From assembly GCA_947495035.1 (NCBI GenBank), contig CANLXI010000008.1, positions 164,191 to 228,190 on the forward strand: 64,000 nucleotides of DNA, written 5' to 3'. Under the pieces are notes generated by a model. It saw only the letters and a list, made by a program, of their open reading frames with translations. It did not search any database and had not been told where the DNA came from. Each line of letters starts with the position of its first letter. Positions within the stretch are counted from its first letter, which is position 1. Source of the DNA: an uncultured Granulosicoccus sp. Lineage in GTDB: Bacteria > Pseudomonadota > Gammaproteobacteria > Granulosicoccales > Granulosicoccaceae. A program made the position numbers and the translations under genes. Below, in pieces: positions 1 to 8,040 of the stretch.

Positions 1-484
1 CATCCGGCTTGTTGGCATAGACCCGCGCCAGGTCCACCCGTTTGCGCATTCCGCCCGACAGCTGTCTGGGATAGGCGTTTTCCCAGCCGTCCAATCCCAC
101 CAGCTTGATCCATGCATCGGATTCGATCTTTCTCTGTGCCTTCTTCACGCCGCGGACCTTCAGGCCGTATTCGATGTTGTCTCTGACGCTCAGCCAGGGA
201 AATACGGCGTCCTGCTGAAACACCATGCCGCGACTGGCATGGGGGCCGTCGACCACATTGCCATCAACTCGAACCTCTCCCAGCGTCGGTTGTGTCAGCC
301 CTGCCATGATGCGCAGCAGGGTTGACTTGCCACAACCGGAGTGTCCGACAATGGAGACAAAGCGACCCTTGGGTATGTCAAGGGAGACGTTGTCGAGCAC
401 ATTGATGGTGCGCTCATCGTCCGCCAGAGCGAACTCCATGCCGATCTGGTCGATGGCAAGCATGCCCAGAGGTGGGTTATTCAT
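1..484 (-). CDS. ABC transporter ATP-binding protein, nitrate/sulfonate/taurine type (3' end cut by window)
   Basis: Energises a periplasmic-binding-protein-dependent importer of the SsuB/TauB/NitD type. The reverse-strand frame opens with ATG at 484, two bases after the permease stop, and begins MNNPPLGMLAIDQIGMEF. I read a Walker A motif (GHSGCGKST), a Q-loop region (FQQDAVFPWLSV) and an ABC signature LSGGMRKR, with Met where Gln is usual. Walker B and the C-terminus lie beyond the left edge, so about 161 residues are visible. It is the last visible gene of an operon running substrate-binding protein, permease, ATPase. The substrate cannot be read from sequence; the adjoining sulfatase gene makes a sulfur compound possible. 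Confidence 0.93.
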   Translation of the reverse strand, partial: MNNPPLGMLAIDQIGMEFALADDERTINVLDNVSLDIPKGRFVSIVGHSGCGKSTLLRIMAGLTQPTLGEVRVDGNVVDGPHASRGMVFQQDAVFPWLSVRDNIEYGLKVRGVKKAQRKIESDAWIKLVGLDGWENAYPRQLSGGMRKRVDLARVYANKPD

Positions 485-486
485 GT

Positions 487-1320
487 CTACTGGACCTCCG
501 ACCACTGGCCGATGCGCTGTTGGATGTTACGAAAGATCCTGTCCATCGAGAATGCCAGAATGCCGATCATGATGATGCCGGTCATGACCAGGCTGGTGTC
601 GAAGAAGCGACGGCCGGACTGCAACATGAACCCCAGACCCGATTGAGCCGCTACCAACTCTGCGGCTACCAGGGTTGTCCAGGAAGCTGCCATGGCAACG
701 CGCATGCCTGCGAAGATGAAGGGAATCGAATAGGGCAATGCGACGGTACGAAACACGGTCAGGGGACTGGCTCCCAATGTCTGCGAGGCCTCCACGTAGA
801 CTTTGGGCACTTGCTTCATGCCTGAATAGGCATTGACGATGCAGGTGAGGAAAGAAGCCGCCACGATGATGAAAATACGGGAAAACTCGCCTATGCCGAA
901 CCACAGGATGACCAGCGGGATATAGGCCAGTGGCGGGATGGGGCGCAGGCACTCGACAATCGGATCGAACACGTATTCAACATACTTGAACCACCCCATC
1001 AAGGTACCCAGCAGTATGGCAAGGCTGGTACCGATCAGATATCCGATCAGCACCCGTTGAAGACTGGCCCAGGTAGCGGTCAACAGTGTGCCGTCCAACA
1101 GCTTTTCCACAAAGGTCGAGAAAATGAGCTGTGGTGGCGGTGTCAGTATGGCGTTGGCAGTGGGCAGATTGGAGATGAAAGTGTACAGCAGTGCCACGGA
1201 GCCGAGACTGATGGTGCCGACAAGCACCTTGAGACGGCGTTCTCTGGTGGCAATCTGTGCGGGGCTGGCCGCTACACGTCTGGAAAGACGATCCGTGCCG
1301 CCCAATACTTGCTCTGTCAT
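487..1320 (-). CDS. ABC transporter permease, SsuC/TauC-like
   Basis: Inner-membrane channel subunit of the nitrate/sulfonate/taurine-type ABC importer. The 277-residue product has a cytoplasmic N-terminus, about six hydrophobic segments and the inner-membrane-component EAA loop near the C-terminus (EASQTLGASPLTVFRTVALP), which contacts the ATPase. Length is typical of the family. It lies 24 bp after the substrate-binding-protein gene and 2 bp before the ATPase gene, so the three are surely co-transcribed. Substrate unknown. Confidence 0.93.
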   Translation of the reverse strand: MTEQVLGGTDRLSRRVAASPAQIATRERRLKVLVGTISLGSVALLYTFISNLPTANAILTPPPQLIFSTFVEKLLDGTLLTATWASLQRVLIGYLIGTSLAILLGTLMGWFKYVEYVFDPIVECLRPIPPLAYIPLVILWFGIGEFSRIFIIVAASFLTCIVNAYSGMKQVPKVYVEASQTLGASPLTVFRTVALPYSIPFIFAGMRVAMAASWTTLVAAELVAAQSGLGFMLQSGRRFFDTSLVMTGIIMIGILAFSMDRIFRNIQQRIGQWSEVQ

Positions 1321-1344
1321 GGTCAGGACTCCGCCAGTACCGAA

Positions 1345-2355
1345 CTACAGACCGTCAATGACCCGAGGGTCCAGCAGAGTATCGAAGTCCGGCAGAGAAT
1401 CCAGAATGCCCACCTCCTGCAGAAACTCGGATTGCTTCTTCAGCATGTCGGCCAGTGTGCCATCCGTATTGATCTGCTTGACCTCATCCACGTTGAAAAA
1501 CGTCAGGGCGTCGATCTGTTGCTGTACCTGTTCTGCTGTCAAGTTGGCTCCGACGACCTTGTTCAACCAGTTCTGCAGGTCCAGGGCTGCGGCTTCGGCG
1601 GTGTCAGGGGAGGTGAAGTAGGGCACCGACTTGCCGTGGAAAACACGTAGTACCTTCTGGATGTCCTCGAGTCTTGCGTCGATGATCTTGCCGGGGGCTG
1701 CCCACAGGTCGAAGACGAAGAAGGGGTCAGTGAAGTCACTGGTGGCAAACAGTACCCTGGAATCCTTGCGGGCTTCCAGTACGCGGTCCAGTGCAGAAGG
1801 TGCAGGCGCGAAGGCATCGATGCGACCGGCGATGAAGGCACCTTGTGCATCGAGCACTTCCATCTGCACCAGATCGACGTCATCGGTGGTCATGCCGTGC
1901 TGTGCCAGAGCCTGGCCGACGATGTAATGCTGTGTGGTGGCCCAGGGAATGCTGACCTTCTTGCCACGCAGTTCCTCGATGGAGTCGATACCATTCTGCG
2001 AAACGATTTTCGAGGGACCCGACACATCGGCTACCACGGACAGCACGCGCAAGTCCATGATCTGTTGAGCGGCGGTGCGCAAGGTGGGAACACCACCCAG
2101 TGCGCCGATGTCGATGCTGCCACCGATCATGGCTTCAAGCAGTGGCGGCCCGCTGTCGAACAGTACCAGCTCCACGTCGACACCTTCCTCCTCGAACCAC
2201 TGTTGCGCTTCGGCAACATTGATCAGACCGAAGGAGGTGAACTGCAGATAGCCCACTTTCAGAGGATCCGCCATGGCGGTGGCCGGACCTGCTGCGATTG
2301 CACAGGCTGCCAGGATAGCGCCCGCGGTTGAAAGAATTCGTCGTCTTGTCAGCAT
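1345..2355 (-). CDS. ABC transporter substrate-binding protein (NMT1/SsuA-like)
   Basis: Periplasmic ligand-binding subunit, 336 residues. It starts with a cleavable signal carrying a twin-arginine-like stretch (MLTRRRILSTAG) and an Ala-rich hydrophobic core ending near GPATAMA. The mature part begins DPLKVGYLQFTSFG and has the two-lobed NMT1/THI5-type fold typical of taurine, sulfonate and nitrate binders. The ATG at 2355 has a good ribosome-binding site (AGAGGAAACACC). It is the first gene of the ABC operon, about 230 bp downstream of a sulfatase on the same strand. Function in organosulfur uptake is an inference from context. Confidence 0.92.
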   Translation of the reverse strand: MLTRRRILSTAGAILAACAIAAGPATAMADPLKVGYLQFTSFGLINVAEAQQWFEEEGVDVELVLFDSGPPLLEAMIGGSIDIGALGGVPTLRTAAQQIMDLRVLSVVADVSGPSKIVSQNGIDSIEELRGKKVSIPWATTQHYIVGQALAQHGMTTDDVDLVQMEVLDAQGAFIAGRIDAFAPAPSALDRVLEARKDSRVLFATSDFTDPFFVFDLWAAPGKIIDARLEDIQKVLRVFHGKSVPYFTSPDTAEAAALDLQNWLNKVVGANLTAEQVQQQIDALTFFNVDEVKQINTDGTLADMLKKQSEFLQEVGILDSLPDFDTLLDPRVIDGL

Positions 2356-2553
2356 GGTGTTTCCTCTTCTTGTTGGATGGGTGTGCGAACAGATCTCCGT
2401 CCTGTGCCCAGTCGAACTCCGGCTGGGCCGGATGGTGTCATTCGATATGAGTAGGTATTGACGGCTTGAGCATCGTGCTGAGTGAGTCCGTCCCGAGGGC
2501 AGTGCTCATTCCGGTGTTGTGGCAATCGTTGAAGTCGGCCAGGTTCCGCCGGC

Positions 2554-2580
2554 GGGGAGTCCGAACAGAACGGACTCCCC
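2554..2580 (-). terminator. Perfect 10-bp stem-loop after sulfatase gene
   Basis: GGGGAGTCCG at 2554-2563 pairs perfectly with CGGACTCCCC at 2571-2580 around a 7-base loop, starting 7 bp past the sulfatase stop on the reverse strand. No T tract follows, so it may act as an mRNA 3' stabiliser or weak terminator separating the sulfatase from the ABC operon. The rest of 2356-2586 shows no gene and should hold the ABC operon promoter. Confidence 0.6.
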
Positions 2581-2586
2581 CGCGGT

Positions 2587-4068
2587 TCAGGGCGTATCGA
2601 GCTGCATGCCCGGGTGATTCATGGGACCGGTGTCCACGGCACGGCGTCGGGCTGCTCGTGTACGCACGGAGGTGTCGATCAGCCACTCGCGCATCACGTC
2701 CAGCATCTCCTGTTTCTTCGACGCCGCTTCCGGTTTGTCCCACAGATTGCGCTTTTCACCCGGGTCGTTGACCAGGTCGAACAGCTGACCGCAACTCAGG
2801 CCCTTGAAATGCACCAGTTTGTGGGTGGCAGAGCGCACCATGGTCAGGTACTCGGCACCCGTCAGGTTGACATCACCGCCCTGTTCACAGAATACATGGC
2901 TGCGTCCTTCGAATTCTTCACCGACCAGGGCAGGATTCAGTGATTCCGCCTCGAAACTCGGATCCGGGGTCAGACCTGCCCATTCGAGTATGGTGGGTCC
3001 AAGATCGAACAGCTGGACCAGCTCATCGACATCGCGACCTTCGGCGAACCGCCCGGGAGCAGAGATGATCAGTGGTACGCGCGTCACTTCATCATATGGC
3101 GCCCACTTCTGGCTCAGGCCGTGATCGCCGAGACAATCCCCGTGATCGGATGCGAACACGATGATGGTGTTGTCCAGTCTGCCACGTGCCTCGAGCGTAT
3201 CGAGAATCTGACCCACTTCACGATCGATCATTTCGACATTGGCACAGTAATATGCCCGCATGCGGTGCAGCTGTTCGCGGGTTGGCTCAAGGCTCCAGGC
3301 CACCGAATCATGATCGACTTCAACATCGTGATGACGTTTCTCGGTGAATACGGGAGGCAGGTTGGCGAGATCCTCTTCGGTGACCTCTGGCAGGGGAATG
3401 TCGCGGTCCATGTAGCGTTCGATGTACTCCGGCGTCGGGTCATACGGCGGATGCGGGCCGGGGAATCCGACGACCATGAACAGCGGCTTCTCCACAGGCT
3501 TGCTCTGCAGCCACCAGCGCGTCATGCGTCCGACAAAGACATCGGAATGCAGTTCTTCCGGTAGTTCCCAAGGGAATGCACCCAGGCGTTCCCGGTAGTC
3601 ATCCCGCTTGCGGTATTCCTCACGCTGCTGCTTCTTCACCCCGTGAGCGGCAAGTGCCTTGTCCCATTCATCGAAGTAGTAGCGTCCTTCCAGAAAGCGG
3701 TCCTTGTTCTCCACGACGTAGCGTTCATCGAAGCCTGCCGGTGCATCGTAGGGAATGGTGTGCATCTTGCCGATGTTCACGGTCTGATAGCCCGATTCCT
3801 GCAAGCGTGACACCCAGGTCTTGTTCCAGGCCTGGCCATTGGCATGTACCCCGTTGCTGTGGGGGTAATAGCCGGTGAACAGGCTGGCTCGGCAGGGAAC
3901 GCAGCTGGGCGCGGTGACATGACACTGGGAAAAATTGACTCCCCGTTTGGCGAGGCGATCCAGGTTCGGCGTGTCGACATGATGGGCGCCCAGCGCATTG
4001 ATGGTGTCGTAGCGCTGCTGATCGGTCATGATGACCACGATATCGGGTTTTTCGTTGTTGTCTGTCAT
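2587..4068 (-). CDS. Sulfatase (arylsulfatase/choline-sulfatase-like), formylglycine type
   Basis: Alkaline-phosphatase-superfamily sulfatase that would hydrolyse a sulfate ester. The 493-residue protein has the N-terminal metal site (IVVIMTDQQ; D16, Q17), the maturation motif C56-V-P-C-R60 in which Cys56 would become formylglycine, and the second metal-site block FASDHGDCLGDHG. No signal peptide is evident, which points to a cytoplasmic enzyme acting on an imported substrate. It follows the GntR regulator and the first TTT genes on the same strand, so import and desulfation appear coupled. The substrate is not readable. It is more distant from the two sulfatases at 8041 and 15996 than those are from each other. 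Confidence 0.93.
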   Translation of the reverse strand: MTDNNEKPDIVVIMTDQQRYDTINALGAHHVDTPNLDRLAKRGVNFSQCHVTAPSCVPCRASLFTGYYPHSNGVHANGQAWNKTWVSRLQESGYQTVNIGKMHTIPYDAPAGFDERYVVENKDRFLEGRYYFDEWDKALAAHGVKKQQREEYRKRDDYRERLGAFPWELPEELHSDVFVGRMTRWWLQSKPVEKPLFMVVGFPGPHPPYDPTPEYIERYMDRDIPLPEVTEEDLANLPPVFTEKRHHDVEVDHDSVAWSLEPTREQLHRMRAYYCANVEMIDREVGQILDTLEARGRLDNTIIVFASDHGDCLGDHGLSQKWAPYDEVTRVPLIISAPGRFAEGRDVDELVQLFDLGPTILEWAGLTPDPSFEAESLNPALVGEEFEGRSHVFCEQGGDVNLTGAEYLTMVRSATHKLVHFKGLSCGQLFDLVNDPGEKRNLWDKPEAASKKQEMLDVMREWLIDTSVRTRAARRRAVDTGPMNHPGMQLDTP

Positions 4069-4095
4069 GTTGTCATTCTGGGTTGGAGTAGGTAA

Positions 4096-4818
4096 TCAGA
4101 GTTGCAGATCGAAGAAGCGCTCTTCCATCACATCGATATGACCTTGCATGGCCGTGGATGCGGCTTCGGGCAGTCGTCTCTCCAGCGCGCGATGAATCAC
4201 GCGGTGATCGCTGATGGAGCGGCGGCGGTTGGCGGTGCTGCGGGTCTGGTCATACCAGCGAATCCACATTGTGGTGTTGCGTTGCTGCCACAGATGGCCG
4301 ACGAACTGTTCCAGCAGACGGTTGCCCGATGCCTTGGCAATCAGGTGATGAAACTCGGCATCGGCACGGTCGAAACGCGGTACATCATCGAGTGCGGATT
4401 CCATGGTTTCGATACAGCGGCCGATCTGCACGATCTCGGCATCACTGGCGCGGGTGGCAGCCAGATAGGCTGTCTGTGCCTCGATGAGCCGGCGGGATTC
4501 GAGAATTTCGGATGGGCTGGTCTCATCGGCGGCAGGTGATGCGACAGTTGCATTCTGGCGGACGTTGTCACCCAGAACGAAGACACCGGAGCCGACACGA
4601 ATCTCCACCAGACCCATCAGCTCCAGCGCCAGGACGGCTTCACGTACCGTGGTTCGACTGACGCTGAGTGTCGAGGCCAGTTCACGCTCGGGCGGCAGGC
4701 GCTGGCCGGCAACGAACTCGCCGTCAGTGATGCGTTGCGCAAGATCTCGGGCGATCTGTACATAGCGTCGTTCGTCCGGTTCGGCCTTGTCGAGCACATT
4801 GCTGGAGATGGGCTTCAT
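4096..4818 (-). CDS. GntR-family transcriptional regulator, FadR subfamily (FCD domain)
   Basis: One-component ligand-responsive repressor or activator, 240 residues from ATG at 4818 (MKPISSNVLDK). It has an N-terminal winged helix with the GntR signature (LPPERELASTLSVSRTTVREA) and a C-terminal helical FCD domain with candidate metal-binding residues (the Asp in RADAEFHH, the His in SDHRVIH, the His in MQGHIDV). The start overlaps the TctA stop in an ATGA, giving translational coupling. A longer reading exists upstream but is TctA in another frame. It probably controls this operon and the divergent sulfatase through the palindrome near 7941. Confidence 0.92.
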   Translation of the reverse strand: MKPISSNVLDKAEPDERRYVQIARDLAQRITDGEFVAGQRLPPERELASTLSVSRTTVREAVLALELMGLVEIRVGSGVFVLGDNVRQNATVASPAADETSPSEILESRRLIEAQTAYLAATRASDAEIVQIGRCIETMESALDDVPRFDRADAEFHHLIAKASGNRLLEQFVGHLWQQRNTTMWIRWYDQTRSTANRRRSISDHRVIHRALERRLPEAASTAMQGHIDVMEERFFDLQL

Positions 4819-6311
4819 GCGTTGGCTCCCTGATGCTTGTGGTGGCGGCGACGGGCCACCTGGCTCATGATTATCGGCCACAACAGAGTCAGAAGAGCGA
4901 CCAGCAGAAAGGTCATGGCATAGGGACGTGTAAGAATCTCCGCGACATTGCCGTCGGACATCATCAGCGAGCCGCGCAACTGTTCTTCGGCAATGGGACT
5001 GAGGACGAAGCCGATGACAAACGGGCCGAGCGGTACCCGGGCGATCTCCAGACCCAGTCCGATGATGCCGAAGGCGACCATGACCCAGACGTCGGTGAAG
5101 TTGTTGTTGACGGCATAGGAGCCGACAACGCAGAACACGAGGATGGTACTTAGCAGCCAGGCGCGCGGTATCTGGGATATGGCAGCGATGTAGCGTACGG
5201 CGTTCCACATCAGAATCAGCATGATGATGTTGGCCACCAGGTAGGCAGCGATGATGCCGTAGGCCACCTCGGGCGCATTCTGGAACAACAGAGGGCCGGG
5301 TTGCAGACTGTGTATGGTCAGGGCGCCGATCAGGATGGCCTCGGTAACGCTGCCGGGTATGCCCATGGTGATCAGCGGTATGAGGGCGCCGCCGATGGAC
5401 GCATTGTTGGCGGTTTCGCCGGCAACCACCCCCGGCTCGTGGCCGCTACCGAACTTCTCCGGTGTTCGCGAGAGTTGCCGGGTAGTGGTATAGGACACCA
5501 GTGCTGCGATATTGGCGCCGATACCCGGTAGCAGACCTATCCAGGTGCCGATGACTGAAGAGCGCAGCATGTTGGGGCCGAAGGTCAACAGATCCCTGGC
5601 CTGCACGGGCAGTTTCTGCTTCGGCAGATTGATGGGGGCGGATGTCTTGATGGGAGCTGCCGACTCGCGCAGAATCTGGCTGATGGCAAAGGCACCGATC
5701 AATACCGGCAACAGGCCGAAGCCGGACAGCAGCGCATCCATGTCGAAAGTCAATCGTGCGCGGCCGATGGAATTGTCGATACCCGGCAAGGCAAAGGCCA
5801 TCCCCAGTGTTGCCGCCATCAGGCCTTTCACGAGCGAGCCCTGGGTCAGCGAGGCCAGCATCACCAATGCCATCATGACCAGGGAAAAGTATTCCCAGGG
5901 ACCAAACTGCAAGGCGAACCTTGCCAGGGTCGGCGACATGCCGGCCAGGAATATCCAGGAGATGATACCGCCGACAACCGAGGCCATGATCCCCAGCGCC
6001 AGTGCACGCTGCGGCTGACCATTCTGAGCCATCGGGTATCCGTCGAAGGTGGTGACGATGGATGCGGGCGTGCCCGGCATGCGCAGCAGAATGGCCGTGA
6101 TCAGACCGCCCGAGATGCCGCCGACATACTGTCCGATCAGCAGCGTGATGGCATTGACCGAGTCCATGTGGAAGGTCAACGGCAGTGTCAATGCTATCAG
6201 CATCGAAGCGGTCAACCCCGGTATGGCACCGACCACGATTCCCAGAGCGGTTCCGAGAAACAGGAACAGCAGGTTGTCGATCTGGAACAGGGTAATGAAT
6301 GCGTCAAGCAT
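4815..6311 (-). CDS. Tripartite tricarboxylate transporter, large permease TctA (system 1)
   Basis: Main membrane subunit of a TTT importer, which uses the ion gradient and a periplasmic Bug-type receptor to take up carboxylates. The 498-residue protein has about twelve hydrophobic segments and the family hallmarks GAIPGLTASM near the N-terminus, MPGTPASIVTTFDGYP, and a second glycine-rich loop GLLPGIGANIAALVSY. Gene order TctC, TctB, TctA, GntR, sulfatase on one strand with small gaps or overlaps indicates an operon. Substrate is not predictable from sequence; TTT systems are known for citrate, dicarboxylates, aromatic acids and sulfolactate. Confidence 0.95.
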   Translation of the reverse strand: MLDAFITLFQIDNLLFLFLGTALGIVVGAIPGLTASMLIALTLPLTFHMDSVNAITLLIGQYVGGISGGLITAILLRMPGTPASIVTTFDGYPMAQNGQPQRALALGIMASVVGGIISWIFLAGMSPTLARFALQFGPWEYFSLVMMALVMLASLTQGSLVKGLMAATLGMAFALPGIDNSIGRARLTFDMDALLSGFGLLPVLIGAFAISQILRESAAPIKTSAPINLPKQKLPVQARDLLTFGPNMLRSSVIGTWIGLLPGIGANIAALVSYTTTRQLSRTPEKFGSGHEPGVVAGETANNASIGGALIPLITMGIPGSVTEAILIGALTIHSLQPGPLLFQNAPEVAYGIIAAYLVANIIMLILMWNAVRYIAAISQIPRAWLLSTILVFCVVGSYAVNNNFTDVWVMVAFGIIGLGLEIARVPLGPFVIGFVLSPIAEEQLRGSLMMSDGNVAEILTRPYAMTFLLVALLTLLWPIIMSQVARRRHHKHQGANA

Positions 6312-6340
6312 GTTCTGGAGTCCGAAGGCAGTTCATGGGG

Positions 6341-6871
6341 TCAGCCGAGATCGACGTACAGGAAGCGTGTCATGACCAGGTAGAGGCAGGCGGCCAGCAA
6401 CAATCCGAACAGGGCAAACTTCCACAGCGCCTGTCGCCGCTGCTGTGACAGTGTTGTACCAACGATGCTCACGAATACAGCGGTGACCGGAATGAACGGC
6501 CATTGCAGAATATCCAGCGCTGCGATGTACAGAATCAGCGATGCGAAGACAACGGCGCCACGCAGTTGTCCGGTCAGAACGGGTTCCGTGCTTTCCGGCT
6601 CGGTGCCTGTCTCCGTGTCGGCCGTGGCATTGGCAGTCGGTGATGCGCTGTCCCCATTGTCGGCAGACTTGCGCAGTTGCAATATCGCCTTGATGGCAAT
6701 GATCAGAGCGAACAGAACCAGCAGCCCGCCGAGAATTCTCGGCAAGGCTGCCGAGCCCATGGGCTCGAAGCGCGGCGGTGGTAGTGACGAGGCCCCGAGA
6801 AACAGCAGGCCGGCGCCTGCCAGAACGGCAAGCACCAGAACCAGATCCACCCAGGCATGATGCAGACGCAT
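6341..6871 (-). CDS. Tripartite tricarboxylate transporter, small permease TctB (system 1)
   Basis: Small four-helix membrane subunit of the TTT importer, 176 residues. It begins MRLHHAWVDLVLVLAVLAG and has the family's conserved early motif PPRFEPMGSAALPRILG. A polar Ser/Thr/Glu-rich loop follows the second helix, then two or three more hydrophobic segments. Its ATG at 6871 directly abuts the TctC stop, and TctA follows after 29 bp. It helps TctA assemble and dock the substrate-loaded receptor. Confidence 0.92.
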   Translation of the reverse strand: MRLHHAWVDLVLVLAVLAGAGLLFLGASSLPPPRFEPMGSAALPRILGGLLVLFALIIAIKAILQLRKSADNGDSASPTANATADTETGTEPESTEPVLTGQLRGAVVFASLILYIAALDILQWPFIPVTAVFVSIVGTTLSQQRRQALWKFALFGLLLAACLYLVMTRFLYVDLG

Positions 6872-7879
6872 TTACTTGATGCTGTCCGCAACCGGCTTCA
6901 ATGCCTTGAGAGTCTTCTGCGCATCGGCCATCGCCGATTCGCCATCCATCCAGTAAGCTTCCAGAGTGTTGGCCTTGAAGTACTCGATGATTTCCGGATC
7001 GGCGATGGCTTTTTCCAGCGCTCCGGCCAACTCGGCAACGACATCATCCGGCGTGTCTGCCGGTACCAGCCACCAGTTGGGGTTGGCCCAGCTGACGTCA
7101 AGGCCCAATTCGCCGGCAGTGGGGACATCCGGCAGTTCGGGCAGACGTTCGCGACCAAAGTACACCAGCGCCTTCAGGCCGTCTCCCTGGCCAATGAATT
7201 CCGATGCGGCAAACAGTGAGATATCGGCGTTACCACCGAGAACGAGACGCAGGCGGTCAGCGCCGCTGGAGGCGGTGACATACCGTGTCTCGAAACCGGC
7301 TTCATTGGCCAGCATGGCCCCGACGAAGTGTGGAATGGTGCCGATGCCGACAGCCTCGACCAGGCTGCGTGGTTCGGCTTTCAGGGCGTCTATCAGCTCT
7401 GGCAGTGTGTTGTACGGGGAGTCTTCCCGTACCACCCAGACGGGACTGCCACCGCCGGTATAGCCCACGGACTTGAAATCGTCGAGCGTGAAATCACCCA
7501 GTTGCATGGCGATGGAGATCAGTAGCTGGTGGTGCCAGTGCACGGCAGTGTGACCATCGGCGTCTCCGCGCCGCATCTGGTTGACGGCATTGGCACCGGC
7601 GCCGCCATCGGCGTTGAGAACGACCATGGGTTGAGACAACCAGCCCTTTTCCTGAATCTTCTCTCCCAGCAGACGGGCCACGGTGTCGGTTCGACCACCG
7701 GGCTTGAATGGCACGATGACGCGGATGGGTTTGGTGGGGTAGCTGCCTTCGTCAGCCAGTGCCAGTGTGCTGGTGCCGCTCAGGGAGGCGGCGAGCAGTG
7801 CGCCCACGGCAACCTTGCAGGCACGGCCGAGCACGTTGCGGCGTCGTGTCGGATCGTTTGTTGTTGTCATTCGGGTCAC
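6872..7879 (-). CDS. Tripartite tricarboxylate transporter substrate-binding protein TctC/Bug (system 1)
   Basis: Periplasmic Bug-family receptor for the first TTT system, about 335 residues. The signal region carries RRRNVLGRACKVAVGALLAA, and the mature part opens with the Bug hallmark YPTKPIRVIVPFKPGG. I choose the GTG at 7879 because a GAGGA ribosome-binding site lies 9 bp upstream; an ATG at 7870 is the alternative. It is the first gene of the operon TctC-TctB-TctA-GntR-sulfatase and faces a divergent sulfatase at 8041 across a short shared promoter region. Confidence 0.92.
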   Translation of the reverse strand: MTRMTTTNDPTRRRNVLGRACKVAVGALLAASLSGTSTLALADEGSYPTKPIRVIVPFKPGGRTDTVARLLGEKIQEKGWLSQPMVVLNADGGAGANAVNQMRRGDADGHTAVHWHHQLLISIAMQLGDFTLDDFKSVGYTGGGSPVWVVREDSPYNTLPELIDALKAEPRSLVEAVGIGTIPHFVGAMLANEAGFETRYVTASSGADRLRLVLGGNADISLFAASEFIGQGDGLKALVYFGRERLPELPDVPTAGELGLDVSWANPNWWLVPADTPDDVVAELAGALEKAIADPEIIEYFKANTLEAYWMDGESAMADAQKTLKALKPVADSIK

Positions 7880-7935
7880 GGCATGAATTCCTCTTTTCGG
7901 TAGTGGCTGGACCAAAATACCTATCAACAGGATTA

Positions 7936-7947
7936 TTGTCTAGACCA
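7936..7947. promoter_or_regulatory. FadR/GntR-type operator candidate in divergent promoter
   Basis: TTGTCTAGACCA has a perfect 8-bp palindromic core, GTCTAGAC (7938-7945), flanked by TT and CA. This matches the shape of known FadR-subfamily operators (TNGTNNNACNA). It lies between the first TctC gene and the divergent sulfatase, so the operon's own GntR regulator is the natural candidate binder. Binding is an inference. Confidence 0.55.
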
Positions 7948-8040
7948 ATTTTGAAATCATGCGTAAAATGAGATCCAATGTGGTGCAGTTGCGTGTTGCT
8001 GCACTCGTTGGTGAAATACCGCAGATATCGGAGGAAGGGC

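Noticed and set aside
4819..5208. N-terminal extension of the GntR gene (about 130 extra residues)
   Set aside because: Translates TctA in another frame; Arg/His-rich, no domain, and a good coupled ATG exists at 4818.
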